From CAIVND01 sp035532075 (lineage in GTDB: Bacteria > Actinomycetota > Acidimicrobiia > Acidimicrobiales > Bog-793): 64,000 nt of DNA. The position numbers and the translations under genes were made by a program. The stretch lies in the NCBI GenBank assembly GCA_035532075.1, contig DATKRV010000021.1, positions 6,045-70,044 on the forward strand, given 5' to 3'. Positions 17,678 through 27,239 of this stretch are shown piece after piece (the stretch's first letter is position 1; the number at the start of each line of letters is the position of its first letter). The notes under the pieces were generated by a model. It made no database searches. It had not been told where the DNA came from and saw nothing but the letters and a program-made list of their open reading frames with translations.

Positions 17678-19107
17678 GCACTGAGACGAACGCCAAAGCG
17701 ACACTGGAGAATGGACGGGTCATAGTCATCTCTGGCCCTGTCGTCGACGTCGAATTTCCGCCGCACGCCCTGCCTGAGATTAATACGGCGCTCGAGATCG
17801 AGCTGAACTTTGAGGGCGAGTCCTCGATCATCGTGGCCGAGGTTGCCCAGCAGCTCGGAGATGGACGGGTGCGCTGCATCTGCCTGCGTGCGACCGATGG
17901 ACTCGAGCGCGGGGCGACGGTTCGAAACACCGGGCGCGGGATCACGGTGCCAGTCGGTGACGCGGTGCTCGGTCACGTGTTCAACGTCTCGGGCAGGCCG
18001 CTCGACACCGACACCATCGGCACCCCCGATGACTACTGGGAGATCCACCGTGAGGCGCCGGACTTCGCCGATCTCGAACCCTCTCGTACGATGTTCGAGA
18101 CGGGGATCAAGGTCATCGACCTCCTCGAACCTTACGTGCAGGGCGGAAAGATCGGACTTTTCGGTGGCGCGGGAGTGGGGAAGACCGTGCTCATCCTCGA
18201 GATGATCAACCGCGTTGCAAAGCAACACGGAGGTGTGTCGGTCTTTGCCGGAGTCGGCGAGCGCACCCGAGAGGGCACCGACCTCTGGCTCGAGATGCAA
18301 GAGTCGGGAGTCATCGACAAGGCGGCGCTCGTCTATGGACAGATGGACGAGCCCCCAGGCGTGAGACTCCGTGTCGCACTTTCGGCGCTGACGATGGCGG
18401 AATACTTCCGTGATGTGAAGAACCAGGACGTGTTGCTGTTCATCGACAACATCTTCCGTTTTGTGCAGGCAGGCTCAGAGGTGTCGACACTGCTTGGTCG
18501 TATGCCATCCGCTGTCGGGTACCAGCCCACACTCGCGGACGAGATGGGCCAGTTGCAAGAGCGGATCACCTCGACCAAGGGTCATTCGATCACCTCGATC
18601 CAGGCGGTCTACGTCCCGGCCGACGACTACACCGACCCCGCGCCCTTTACTACCTTCACTCACCTCGATGCGACGACAGAATTGTCGCGCCAGATTGCTG
18701 CGCTGGGCATCTATCCGGCGGTCGATCCACTTGCGTCGACGAGCAACATCTTGGCGCCGGAGGTCGTTGGCGAGCGCCATTACAACTGCGCCCAGCAGGT
18801 GAAGTTGATCTTGCAGCGCAATCGTGAACTCCAGGACATCATTGCGATCCTTGGTCTTGATGAACTCTCTGAGGAGGATCGCCTGACCGTATCTCGCGCG
18901 CGAAAGATCCAGCGCTTCCTCTCCCAGCCATTCTTCGTCGGCGAGGTGTTCACCGGCCTTCCCGGTGTCTATGTCCCGGTCGACGAGACGATCCGCAGCT
19001 TCGAAGCCCTGATAGGTGGCGATCTTGATGACATCCCCGAGCAGGCATTCCTGAACGTTGGTGGAGTTGACGAGGTTCGCGCCAAATCAAAGTCGCTCGA
19101 GGCATAG
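17674..19107 (+). CDS. atpD: ATP synthase F1 subunit beta
   Basis: The catalytic subunit, 477 residues. Walker A GGAGVGKT is near residue 164, followed by the catalytic GERTREG region; Walker B is VLLFIDNIFRF; the DELSEEDRL motif (DELSEED) is near the C-terminus. Length and motifs are typical. Confidence 0.98.
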   Translation: MSTETNAKATLENGRVIVISGPVVDVEFPPHALPEINTALEIELNFEGESSIIVAEVAQQLGDGRVRCICLRATDGLERGATVRNTGRGITVPVGDAVLGHVFNVSGRPLDTDTIGTPDDYWEIHREAPDFADLEPSRTMFETGIKVIDLLEPYVQGGKIGLFGGAGVGKTVLILEMINRVAKQHGGVSVFAGVGERTREGTDLWLEMQESGVIDKAALVYGQMDEPPGVRLRVALSALTMAEYFRDVKNQDVLLFIDNIFRFVQAGSEVSTLLGRMPSAVGYQPTLADEMGQLQERITSTKGHSITSIQAVYVPADDYTDPAPFTTFTHLDATTELSRQIAALGIYPAVDPLASTSNILAPEVVGERHYNCAQQVKLILQRNRELQDIIAILGLDELSEEDRLTVSRARKIQRFLSQPFFVGEVFTGLPGVYVPVDETIRSFEALIGGDLDDIPEQAFLNVGGVDEVRAKSKSLEA

Positions 19108-19124
19108 GTCCAGGGACGAATCAG

Positions 19125-19643
19125 ATGGCGACACCATTTCATCTTGAGGTTGTCACCCCGGAACGGGTGCTGTTCTCGGGAGATGTTGATGAGGTCTCGA
19201 TGCGCACTGACGGTGGTGAGATCGCGTTTCTTGCGCGTCACGAGGACTACGTCGGCGCGGTCGACATCACGGTCGCCAAACTCTCGGTCCTCAGGGACTC
19301 GGGAGGTGCCGGCGATGGTGAGCCGGTAACGATGCGCATTGCCGTGCATGGCGGTTTCGTTCATTTTGACGGCGAGGGGATGACCATTCTCGCGACCGTC
19401 GCCGAACTTGGAACCGAGGTCGATGTCGAGCGCGCCCGGCACGCTCTGACGTTGGCGGAGGAACGTTTCGCGCTCGAGGGACCTGCGGTCAAACCGGGGG
19501 CGCCGACAGAGGGGGGCGCCGAGGAGTCTCCGACACGACTCACCGGTGCGATGATTGCGTTGCTCGCCCCCGAATCGGCCGAGGCTGCCGTTGCACGGGC
19601 GCGGGTGCGACTCGAGGCTGGCGGGGCAGCGACCAACAGCTGA
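19125..19643 (+). CDS. atpC: ATP synthase F1 subunit epsilon
   Basis: A rotor subunit and intrinsic inhibitor. The N-terminal beta sandwich (VVTPERVLFSGDVDEVSMRT) is clear. At 172 residues it is longer than the usual 120-135 because a Gly/Pro/Glu-rich linker (about residues 122-140) separates the two C-terminal helices. This changes how the C-terminal arm could fold. It is the last ATP synthase gene, and the next gene starts one base after its stop. Confidence 0.93.
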   Translation: MATPFHLEVVTPERVLFSGDVDEVSMRTDGGEIAFLARHEDYVGAVDITVAKLSVLRDSGGAGDGEPVTMRIAVHGGFVHFDGEGMTILATVAELGTEVDVERARHALTLAEERFALEGPAVKPGAPTEGGAEESPTRLTGAMIALLAPESAEAAVARARVRLEAGGAATNS

Positions 19644-19644
19644 G

Positions 19645-20607
19645 ATGAGCGGTCGGGCACGTCTACTCGTTGCCTACCTCCTGCGCGCTCGGGAAGAGAT
19701 TGAAGTCGACGTCCTTCGTCGGGTATTGCGATCGAGCGAGATCGGGCGCATTGCTCCGCATATCACGCTTGTTCCACCAGTCAATATCGCCCAAGCACGT
19801 GTCAGCGAGCTGAGCCGTCAGCTGGAAGAGGCGGTGACGACGGTTGCTCCAGTTTCTCTCTGGCTGCGTGGCGCCGAGACGTTCCAACCTCAACAACACG
19901 TGCTGTACCTCCCCGTCTATGGGGAGTTAGGTGAACTCGGACTGCTACGGGATCGATGTCGCGTCGGGGAATTCGCAGTGACGGAAAGGCGACCTTTCGT
20001 TCCCCATGTCACGGTAAAAAGCCATGCCGATGGCGATATTGTCGCGTCGGCGCGCGTGCTACTCGGTGCATTTGAGTGTCCGATTGTTGTCGACCGAGTA
20101 ACCATTCTTGAGCGTGACATCATGACTGACCGTGGGGTGTGGGAAATTCGCGACGAGTTCGTACTCGCAAGCGCGCGCACCTCAGGGCGAGGAGGTCGGG
20201 AGGTAGTGTGTTCGCGCGCGACGTTTGCAAACAGTGACGATCAGCACCTCCTGGTCGCCAATGGCTTGGATCCACTACCCTCGACACGAGACGACGCTTC
20301 GGCGCGAGCGGAATATGTCATCGTCAGAGCACGAATCTCTGGAGCACTCATCGCTCTCTGTGTGATTGAGGTGCGTAACAATCACGGCCAGATCCGTGCA
20401 TTTGTCGTCGATGGACGACATCGCAATGAGGGGATCGGACACCAGGTCTTGAAATATATTGAACAATCTGCTCAGGAACTCGATTTGAAAAAGATCACTG
20501 TCAACGCGGATCGCATTGCATCTGGATTCTTCCGACATTTTGGATTTGAGGATACGGGCGCTCCGTCGCGAGCGAACGATGAGCTGGCACTCTCTCGCCT
20601 TTTCTGA
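19645..20607 (+). CDS. 2H phosphoesterase (RNA ligase/CPDase-like) fused to GNAT acetyltransferase
   Basis: A 320-residue two-domain protein. The N-terminal domain (about 1-175) has the paired H-x-T motifs of 2H phosphoesterases, PHITLVPP (H39, T41) and PHVTVKSH (H121, T123). This family includes 2',3'-cyclic phosphodiesterases and 2'-5' RNA ligases. The C-terminal domain (about 190-320) has the GNAT acetyl-CoA motif HRNEGIGHQV. The ATG is one base after atpC, so it is probably co-transcribed with the ATP synthase genes. Substrates of either domain cannot be told from sequence. Catalytic residues appear intact in both. Confidence 0.75.
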   Translation: MSGRARLLVAYLLRAREEIEVDVLRRVLRSSEIGRIAPHITLVPPVNIAQARVSELSRQLEEAVTTVAPVSLWLRGAETFQPQQHVLYLPVYGELGELGLLRDRCRVGEFAVTERRPFVPHVTVKSHADGDIVASARVLLGAFECPIVVDRVTILERDIMTDRGVWEIRDEFVLASARTSGRGGREVVCSRATFANSDDQHLLVANGLDPLPSTRDDASARAEYVIVRARISGALIALCVIEVRNNHGQIRAFVVDGRHRNEGIGHQVLKYIEQSAQELDLKKITVNADRIASGFFRHFGFEDTGAPSRANDELALSRLF

Positions 20608-20794
20608 TGTCCCGGAGGCCACATGGCAAGGGCGGCGAGCCACTGAATTTTTGCAGCGCCGCTGGTCCGTCGGATGGTCGCTGAGGGAGAATCCTTTGTC
20701 GTCCGCACGATCTTCCGACGCTCATCAAACTTGGATCGCATGTCGAATCAGTCAGCAGCCCCTTGCGCGCGCCGTCCGTTTGGCCGCTTGAGGC

Positions 20795-21766
20795 TCAGCG
20801 ATGTCTCCCGAATTTGTGGAAAGTGTCGACGAAACGTACGGTACCGGTCGCCGATCGCACCACGAGTGACTGGGTTCTCGCCCCGTGCTCAGTGTAGCGC
20901 ACGCCCCGGAGCAGATCTCCATCGGTGATGCCGGTCGCGGCAAAGAAGCTGTGCTCGCCCCCACAGAGGTCTTCGGTGATGAGGACCTGTTCAAGGTTGT
21001 AGCCGAGCGCGACTGCCCGCGCTCGTTCTTGCTCGTCGCGTGGATAGAGCCGCCCTTGGATCTCGCCTCCCATGCCGGCCAGCGCCGCCGCAGCGATCAC
21101 TCCCTCGGGAGTCCCCCCGATGCCGAACAGGACGTCGGCGTCAGAATCTGGCCAGGCAGTTGCGATTGCCCCGGCAACGTCACCATCGGAGATCAACCGG
21201 ATGCGCGCACCAGCGCCTCTCACCTCGTCGATGAGGCCCTGATGTCGGTCTCGATCAAGAATCACTGCAGTGAGCTCTTTGACCGCGAGGTTCTTCCGCT
21301 TCGCGATCTCGATGAGGTTCTCTCTCGGCGTCATCTCGATCGAGACTGCTCCGCGTGCCTCGGGTCCGACGGCGAGTTTTTCCATATAGACGCAGGGTCC
21401 GGGATTGAACATAGATCCGCTCTCGGCGACGGCAATCACCGCGAGGGCTCCACCGCGTCCGAGCGCGGTGAGTGTTGTCCCGTCGATGGGATCGACCGCG
21501 ATATCGACATGTGGAGGACTTCCGTCTCCAACGCGCTCGCCATTGAACAGCATCGGCGCCTTGTCCTTCTCGCCTTCACCGATGATCACGAGTCCGTCCA
21601 TCCGGACCGTCGCAAGCATCTTTCGCATAGCGTCGACTGCTGCGCCATCAGCCGCAATCTTGTCGCCCCGACCCATCCACGCGCTCGCCGCGACTGCGGC
21701 GGCCTCGGTGACGCGAACCATCTCGAGGGCGACGTTGCGATCGGGAGCCACCCGTTCTTCTGTCAT
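20795..21766 (-). CDS. glpX: Fructose-1,6-bisphosphatase, class II (GlpX)
   Basis: It hydrolyses fructose 1,6-bisphosphate in gluconeogenesis. The 323-residue product has GEGEKDKAPMLFNGE, the metal site VDPIDGTT, and GGTPEGVIAAAAL. The start at 21766 is chosen because TACAGT lies exactly six bases upstream (leaderless pattern); an in-frame start 16 codons further up is possible but would add a non-family extension. It is divergent from murA and convergent with the 2H/GNAT gene. Confidence 0.95.
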   Translation of the reverse strand: MTEERVAPDRNVALEMVRVTEAAAVAASAWMGRGDKIAADGAAVDAMRKMLATVRMDGLVIIGEGEKDKAPMLFNGERVGDGSPPHVDIAVDPIDGTTLTALGRGGALAVIAVAESGSMFNPGPCVYMEKLAVGPEARGAVSIEMTPRENLIEIAKRKNLAVKELTAVILDRDRHQGLIDEVRGAGARIRLISDGDVAGAIATAWPDSDADVLFGIGGTPEGVIAAAALAGMGGEIQGRLYPRDEQERARAVALGYNLEQVLITEDLCGGEHSFFAATGITDGDLLRGVRYTEHGARTQSLVVRSATGTVRFVDTFHKFGRHR

Positions 21767-21772
21767 GTCCTG

Positions 21773-21778
21773 ACTGTA
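21773..21778 (-). promoter_or_regulatory. -10 box of leaderless glpX promoter
   Basis: On the reverse strand TACAGT is followed by six bases (CAGGAC) and then the ATG of glpX. It shares a 134-base divergent promoter region with murA. Confidence 0.5.
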
Positions 21779-21888
21779 GTTGGCAACGCGGCAACGCTCT
21801 ATCGGCGGATGCACAACTGCCTGTTCAGACGGCCATCCGGGGGCGGCTCGGACCGATCAGCTGGGAGCAGGAGATCGAACAGAGAAGC

Positions 21889-21894
21889 TATGGT
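21889..21894 (+). promoter_or_regulatory. -10 box of leaderless murA promoter
   Basis: TATGGT is followed by six bases (CAGGAG) and then the ATG of murA. The AGGAG touches the ATG and so is poorly placed as a ribosome site. Confidence 0.45.
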
Positions 21895-21900
21895 CAGGAG

Positions 21901-23175
21901 ATGGATCGTTTTGTCGTCTGTCCTTCCGCCCCGCTGGCTGGGACGGTGGAGATCCAGGGCGCCAAGAACTCCGCTCTTAAGTTGATGGCTGCTTCGTTGC
22001 TGACGACGGGGGCGACCCGACTCCTCTCGGTCCCCGACATCACCGATGTCCAGTTCATGTGCGAGATGTTAAACGCGATCGGCGCGCAGGTCAGTCGTAC
22101 AGATGTGGGAGAGCTGATCATCACGACGCCCGAGGAACTCACACCGATCGCACCTTATGAACTTGTCGAGAAGATGCGCGCCTCGTTTGTGGTGCTTGGC
22201 CCATTGCTTGCGCGACATGGGTTTGCGCGTGTCTCGCTTCCTGGAGGAGACGATTTCGGTCACCGTCCGATCGATATACACCTTCGGGCGCTCTCCGAAC
22301 TCGGCGCGACCTTTACGACCGAGCATGGATATGTCGAGGGTCACTGTGACCGACTTATCGGCAAGGAGATCGCTCTTGAATTTCCCAGCCATACGGCGAC
22401 CGACAACGTGATGATGGCGGCGGTCACCGCGCGTGGTGCAACGGTGATCGAGAACGCCGCGCGAGAGCCAGAGGTACAGGACCTCGCTGGGATGTTGACC
22501 GGAATGGGGGCAAAGATCTCAGGAGCGGGCACCTCGCGGATCGAGATCGAAGGCGTCGATGAACTGCATCCTGTGACGCATCAGACGATCCCCGATCGAA
22601 TCGAGGCTGCCACTTTTCTCGCGGCAGTTGGCCTCGCGGGAGGAAGGGTCACGCTCAATGGTGCGCGCGCGGAGCACATGGACATGCTCTTGGAGAAACT
22701 CGTCGCGATGGGAATGGAGATCGGTCGTTTCGATGGGGGCATCGTCGCCGAATCGCAGGGACGTCTACGGTCGGTTGACGTGGCAACTCTGCCCTATCCC
22801 GGAGTGGCGACGGACTACAAGCCCATTCTGGTGACGATGCTGAGTGTTGGCTCTGGAGTTGCCATCGCGAGCGAAAACGTCTTCTCTGGCCGCTTCGGTT
22901 ACGTCGATGAACTCCGAAGGATGGGAGCCGACATCACGATCGAAGGTCATCATGCAATTGTGCGCGGTATCGAGCGCCTCTCAGGAGCACCGGTGCGTGC
23001 TCGCGACATCCGCGCCGGAGCCGCGCTCGTGCTGGCGGGCCTTGTTGCCGAGGGATACACCGAGATCGTCGGCGTTGAACACATCGATCGCGGCTACGAG
23101 CAATTTGTTGCAAAGCTTCGAGCGATCGGCGTCGACATCACGCGTGTCCAAGACGGTTCCCGCGAATCCTCGTAG
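21901..23175 (+). CDS. murA: UDP-N-acetylglucosamine 1-carboxyvinyltransferase
   Basis: It adds enolpyruvate to UDP-GlcNAc, the first committed step of peptidoglycan synthesis. The 424-residue protein begins with a typical GAKNSALKLMAASLL stretch. The active-site loop reads LPGGDDFGHRPIDIH: the catalytic cysteine (Cys115 in E. coli) is replaced by aspartate, D117. The same Cys-to-Asp change in Mycobacterium makes the enzyme insensitive to fosfomycin. The rest of the family pattern is intact, so the enzyme is expected to be active. murA downstream of the atp operon is an actinobacterial arrangement. Confidence 0.96.
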   Translation: MDRFVVCPSAPLAGTVEIQGAKNSALKLMAASLLTTGATRLLSVPDITDVQFMCEMLNAIGAQVSRTDVGELIITTPEELTPIAPYELVEKMRASFVVLGPLLARHGFARVSLPGGDDFGHRPIDIHLRALSELGATFTTEHGYVEGHCDRLIGKEIALEFPSHTATDNVMMAAVTARGATVIENAAREPEVQDLAGMLTGMGAKISGAGTSRIEIEGVDELHPVTHQTIPDRIEAATFLAAVGLAGGRVTLNGARAEHMDMLLEKLVAMGMEIGRFDGGIVAESQGRLRSVDVATLPYPGVATDYKPILVTMLSVGSGVAIASENVFSGRFGYVDELRRMGADITIEGHHAIVRGIERLSGAPVRARDIRAGAALVLAGLVAEGYTEIVGVEHIDRGYEQFVAKLRAIGVDITRVQDGSRESS

Positions 23176-23201
23176 GTTGATTGGTTTTAGAAGGGTCGTC
23201 G

Positions 23202-23681
23202 GTGCTGAGCAATCCGTGGTATGCGTTGGTGGTCATTGTCCACGTGCTTGTCGCGGTGATCGGCTTCGGTGCGCTTGGGATGACAGGCACCTACGCTCGT
23301 CTTGTGCGCGTCGCATCTGACCCGTATCATTCGGCCGCGCTACAGCGGTTTTTCCGTCCGGGGAAGAATCTCGGTGCCCGCGCGATCTATCTCGTTCCGG
23401 TCTTCGGTGGAGTCGCTCTCGGGTTTTCCCATGACCTCCACCGGATCTTTCCCTATCTCGGACTTGGTCTGTGGATCGCGGCAACTGGGGTCGCCTCCGC
23501 GGTGTTGTGGCCTGCAGAGGCGAAGATCCAGGCGATCGTGGGCAGCGCGTCCGCTGACACCGATGCCCCGAGGGATCGAGAGGCACTCATTCGCACGGCG
23601 AGGACTTGCGAGCGGGCGGCAATGGTAACCAACCTGTGTTTTGTTGCCGCACTCGTTGTGATGATCGCCCAGCCAAACTAG
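23202..23681 (+). CDS. Small integral membrane protein (DUF2269-like)
   Basis: A 159-residue protein with four hydrophobic segments (about residues 6-28, 52-72, 78-97 and 137-156) and a charged stretch before the last one. It has no catalytic motif. Layout resembles predicted integral membrane proteins of the DUF2269 type, but this is a weak assignment. GTG 23202 has AAGGG upstream. It lies 26 bases after murA and probably shares its transcript. Confidence 0.55.
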   Translation: MLSNPWYALVVIVHVLVAVIGFGALGMTGTYARLVRVASDPYHSAALQRFFRPGKNLGARAIYLVPVFGGVALGFSHDLHRIFPYLGLGLWIAATGVASAVLWPAEAKIQAIVGSASADTDAPRDREALIRTARTCERAAMVTNLCFVAALVVMIAQPN

Positions 23682-23776
23682 TTGCGCCAAACCAGACCAA
23701 CTGAACTCGCTGAGCCGTTCGCGCGGAGACATCAATTCTTTTGCCGCTGCGTGAGAAAATCGAGCAATTCATCTTG

Positions 23777-23782
23777 TAGCTT
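23777..23782 (+). promoter_or_regulatory. -10 box of leaderless promoter for the 23789 gene
   Basis: TAGCTT is followed by six bases (GGAGCG) and then ATG 23789. Confidence 0.45.
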
Positions 23783-23788
23783 GGAGCG

Positions 23789-25015
23789 ATGCCCAGATCT
23801 CGGCGCCCCTCCGGGCCTCCCCCGAGTCTCCGCGCCAAGTCTTCGCCGAGACGTCCAGCGCCAGCGCGGCCTACACATTCGCGCCAATCTGGTAAGGCGC
23901 AGCGGGCGATGCAGCGGCGTCGTCGACGGATCGCGCTGCTTGTTCTGATCCTGGTCTTCGCCATGGCAGGCGTCCTGTTCTCGAAAGTACTCACCTCCTC
24001 GCGTACAGCACCGAAGTCCGCAGTTGCGGTGCCGGTGCACTATTGGGTCGGGATTGCCCGCTGCACCTTTTTCGATTCCGCAAGGTCGACTCTGAACTAT
24101 CTCAACAACACGACGAAAAAGGGGCGCCTGCTCATCACGGAGGTCCGCTACCCCACGCTCTCGCCGACAAAGGGCCTGTCTGAGACACCCGATGCCCATC
24201 CCGCGCTCCGCCATGGACCTTTCCCGATGGTGGTCTTTGGACACGGGTATGCGCTGACGCCCGATACCTACGCGAAGCTCCTCGACCATTGGGTGGAGGC
24301 CGGATTTGTTGTTGTTGCGCCTTTGTTCCCCGATACGAGTGAAGGTTCTGTTGCGAACATCAGCGTCGCGAATAGCTTCCTTCCCGAGGCAGATGACATC
24401 AATCAGCCGGGTGATATGGCCTTTGTCACCAAGGAGATGCTCAATTCCAGCGGGGCGACCTCTCTGCTCTGTCCGATTGCGCATGGATTGATCAGTCGTA
24501 CCAAGATTGCGCTCGCTGGGCAGTCAGACGGAGCGACCACAGCCGTCGCGCTTGGTTATGACCCGAAGTACCGAGTGGCCTCGTTGCAATACCGGGCGGT
24601 CATCGATCTCTCGGGAGAGCTGTTTGGCGCAGGAACGCTGACCCCGGATGTGCTTTCGGTGACGCGACGCTCACCGGCTCTGTTTGTCTCTCAGAGCGCC
24701 ACCGATACCTGCAATCCGCCGCAATTCTCGCTCGCGATCTACAACGGCGTGCACATGAATCGCAAGTGGTTCCTGAAGATCGCGGCGGCACATCATCTGC
24801 CGCCATATATCGGAACCGCGGTGCGCGCGTTCAATGCGGTGGCGACGACGACCACGATGTTCCTAAGGGACGAGTTCGATGGAGTTGCACCCGGACGGGC
24901 GCTTTTGAAGCTCGGAAACGCGCACCCGAGCGTTGCCTCGCTCTCGACCGGCCATAATCCTCCCGCGATCGCCCCGCTCACACAGGGTCCAGGAAGCTGT
25001 TATCTGACAAGCTAG
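23789..25015 (+). CDS. Membrane-anchored alpha/beta hydrolase
   Basis: A 408-residue protein with a Pro/Arg-rich cytoplasmic N-terminus, one membrane helix (about residues 48-66, IALLVLILVFAMAGVLF) and a large outer domain. The hydrolase core shows the oxyanion region VVFGHGYALTPDTY and nucleophile elbow LAGQSDGATTA (GxSxG). This resembles chlorophyllase/dienelactone-hydrolase-like or polyester-hydrolase-like families. The substrate is unknown. A single N-terminal helix after a basic stretch suggests anchoring with the enzyme outside. Four bases separate it from the cysteine desulfurase gene. Confidence 0.72.
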   Translation: MPRSRRPSGPPPSLRAKSSPRRPAPARPTHSRQSGKAQRAMQRRRRRIALLVLILVFAMAGVLFSKVLTSSRTAPKSAVAVPVHYWVGIARCTFFDSARSTLNYLNNTTKKGRLLITEVRYPTLSPTKGLSETPDAHPALRHGPFPMVVFGHGYALTPDTYAKLLDHWVEAGFVVVAPLFPDTSEGSVANISVANSFLPEADDINQPGDMAFVTKEMLNSSGATSLLCPIAHGLISRTKIALAGQSDGATTAVALGYDPKYRVASLQYRAVIDLSGELFGAGTLTPDVLSVTRRSPALFVSQSATDTCNPPQFSLAIYNGVHMNRKWFLKIAAAHHLPPYIGTAVRAFNAVATTTTMFLRDEFDGVAPGRALLKLGNAHPSVASLSTGHNPPAIAPLTQGPGSCYLTS

Positions 25016-25019
25016 AACC

Positions 25020-26177
25020 ATGAAGAGCACCTCCGAGCGGTCGTCTGCCTACCTGGACTACGGAGCGACAACGCCGGTCATGCCCGAGGTCGTCGATGAG
25101 ATGCTCGTCTATCTCCGCGAGGGTTTTGCGAATCCCTCCGGGATCTATCGGCAGGCGCGCGACGCGCGTCGGGCGGTCGATGACGCGCGAGATGTCCTCG
25201 CTGGAGAATTCGGCTGCGCGAGCGGAGAGATTGTCTTTACCGGCGGAGGAACCGAGGCCGACAACCTCGCAGTCCTTGGTATTGACCTTCACGAACACGC
25301 GCGGGTCGTGGTCAGTGCGATCGAACACCACGGGGTGCTTAGGCCCGCGGAATCAATCGGCGCGACAATCGCGCCGGTGGGGCGCGACGGAATCATCGAT
25401 CTGGATGTACTTGCTGAGTTGCTTGATGAGACGACGGAACTGGTCTCGGTCATGGCGGTCAACAACGAGATCGGCACAATTCAGCCGATTGGTGATGTTG
25501 TGTCGTTGGTGAGATCCCGAGCCCCAAGAGCATTGGTTCACTGCGATGCGGTACAGGCACTTGCGTTCTGTGATGTGAAGAGCCTGACGTATGGCTGTGA
25601 TCTGGTGAGCTATTCCGCGCACAAGATCGGAGGACCAAAGGGCGTTGGCGCGCTCGTCGTGAATGAGCGCGCCAGAGCGCGCCTCCACCCGATTCTTCGC
25701 GGAGGATCACAGGAGCGTGATCTGCGTGCCGGAACCGAGAATGTCGCGGGAATCGCTGGGTTCGCTGTGGCGGCGAGGCTGACGAGTGAACGCCGGGGCG
25801 AGACGGTTCAACGCGTCCGGTCACTGCGCGACCGCTTCGCCGATGCGCTCATCAGCAAGATTCCAGGTGTCCACGAGAGCGTTGCGCGCACGTTACGCCA
25901 CGTCGGTAATGCCCATCTCATCTTTCCCGGAATCACCAACGAGGAGCTCCTCCTCCTCCTCGATCGCTATGGCGTTGCTGCCTCGGCTGGCTCATCGTGT
26001 GCGAGTGGAGCGATAGAGCCGAGCCATGTCCTGCTCGCGATGGGGATGATGGTGGACGAGGCACGGTCGTGTATCCGCTTCACCCTTGGCCAGGACTCCA
26101 GCGAGGACGAGATCGAATACGCCATCTCGAGTGTCATTGCAGCTCATCGCCAGATTGTCGCGAGGGATCAGAGATAA
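25020..26177 (+). CDS. Cysteine desulfurase (IscS/NifS-like)
   Basis: This PLP enzyme takes sulfur from cysteine as a persulfide for Fe-S clusters and thiolated tRNA. The 385-residue protein has YLDYGATTPV at the start, GGTEADNLAV, the PLP lysine K202 in SAHKIGGPKG, and the sulfur-carrying C327 in SAGSSCASG. Its position 18 bases before mnmA suggests it supplies sulfur for 2-thiouridine, although a general IscS role is possible. Confidence 0.93.
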   Translation: MKSTSERSSAYLDYGATTPVMPEVVDEMLVYLREGFANPSGIYRQARDARRAVDDARDVLAGEFGCASGEIVFTGGGTEADNLAVLGIDLHEHARVVVSAIEHHGVLRPAESIGATIAPVGRDGIIDLDVLAELLDETTELVSVMAVNNEIGTIQPIGDVVSLVRSRAPRALVHCDAVQALAFCDVKSLTYGCDLVSYSAHKIGGPKGVGALVVNERARARLHPILRGGSQERDLRAGTENVAGIAGFAVAARLTSERRGETVQRVRSLRDRFADALISKIPGVHESVARTLRHVGNAHLIFPGITNEELLLLLDRYGVAASAGSSCASGAIEPSHVLLAMGMMVDEARSCIRFTLGQDSSEDEIEYAISSVIAAHRQIVARDQR

Positions 26178-26195
26178 TCCTGCGAGAATAGAGGG

Positions 26196-27239
26196 ATGCG
26201 TGTTCTAGTCGCCATGTCCGGCGGAGTCGATTCCTCCGTTGCCGCGGCACTCTTGGTGGACGAGGGACATGAAGTCGTCGGCGCGACGATGAAGCTCTGG
26301 GGAGGAGCGGGAGATTCGGGGTGCTGTTCGGTCGCGGACGTCACCGATGCAAGGCGAGTATGCGACCGACTCGGAGTCGACCATCACGTGTTCAATTTCA
26401 CCGAGATCTTCAACGAGCGGGTTGTCGAACCCTACATAGAGGCTCACCAACGCGGTGAGACTCCGAATCCATGTGTGGAGTGCAATCGCCATCTCAAATT
26501 CGACACGTTCATCGAACGTGCGCGACGACTCGGCTTCGATGCGGTCGCGACGGGACACCATGCGAGGGTTGAGCGCGACAAAGCCGGTCGCCCACAGCTC
26601 CTGCGCGGTCATGACCGCGCGAAGGATCAGTCGTATGTACTTTCAATTCTTGGCGCCGAACAACTTGACTACCTTCTCTTGCCCGTCGGCAACATGGTGA
26701 AATCCGATGTGCGCGCTCTCGCTCATCAGCGCGGCTTGCTCACCTATGCAAAGCCTGACAGTCAGGATGTTTGTTTCATCGCCTCGCGCACCAAGGGGCT
26801 CGGTCGCGCGCAGTTCCTCGGTGAGCGGATCGATCTTCACCGTGCGCGTGTCGTCGAGAACTCCTCGGGGGTTCAATATGGCGAGGTTGCCGCGGTTGAG
26901 CTCGTGACCATCGGACAGCGGCGTGGTCTTCCGACAGATTCGAATACGCGTCCGCGCTACGTGATCGAAGTTGATGTCGATCGGCGAATCGTGACCGTCG
27001 GCGACCGGGAAGAGCTCTTGGTCTCTGGACTTCGTCTCGAAAACAGGACGTGGGTGCATGAACCACTCGCACCGGGAGCGCGGGTCGCCGTGCAGATGAG
27101 TGCACACGGAGCTGCGCGCGAGGCAACGCTGAGCGATGACGGCGTGATATTTGATGAGAATTCGAGAAAGATTGCGCGCGGTCAGATCATTGCGCTGTAC
27201 GAGGATCTTCGTGTAGTTGGTTCCGGGGTGGTCTGTTAG
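26196..27239 (+). CDS. mnmA: tRNA-specific 2-thiouridylase MnmA
   Basis: It thiolates U34 of Lys, Glu and Gln tRNAs using persulfide sulfur and ATP. The 347-residue protein has the PP-loop SGGVDSS (8-14), NPCVECNRHLKF with C96, and DSQDVCFI with C193; the last two are the catalytic cysteine pair. Its stop overlaps the ligA GTG (TAGTG). Confidence 0.96.
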   Translation: MRVLVAMSGGVDSSVAAALLVDEGHEVVGATMKLWGGAGDSGCCSVADVTDARRVCDRLGVDHHVFNFTEIFNERVVEPYIEAHQRGETPNPCVECNRHLKFDTFIERARRLGFDAVATGHHARVERDKAGRPQLLRGHDRAKDQSYVLSILGAEQLDYLLLPVGNMVKSDVRALAHQRGLLTYAKPDSQDVCFIASRTKGLGRAQFLGERIDLHRARVVENSSGVQYGEVAAVELVTIGQRRGLPTDSNTRPRYVIEVDVDRRIVTVGDREELLVSGLRLENRTWVHEPLAPGARVAVQMSAHGAAREATLSDDGVIFDENSRKIARGQIIALYEDLRVVGSGVVC

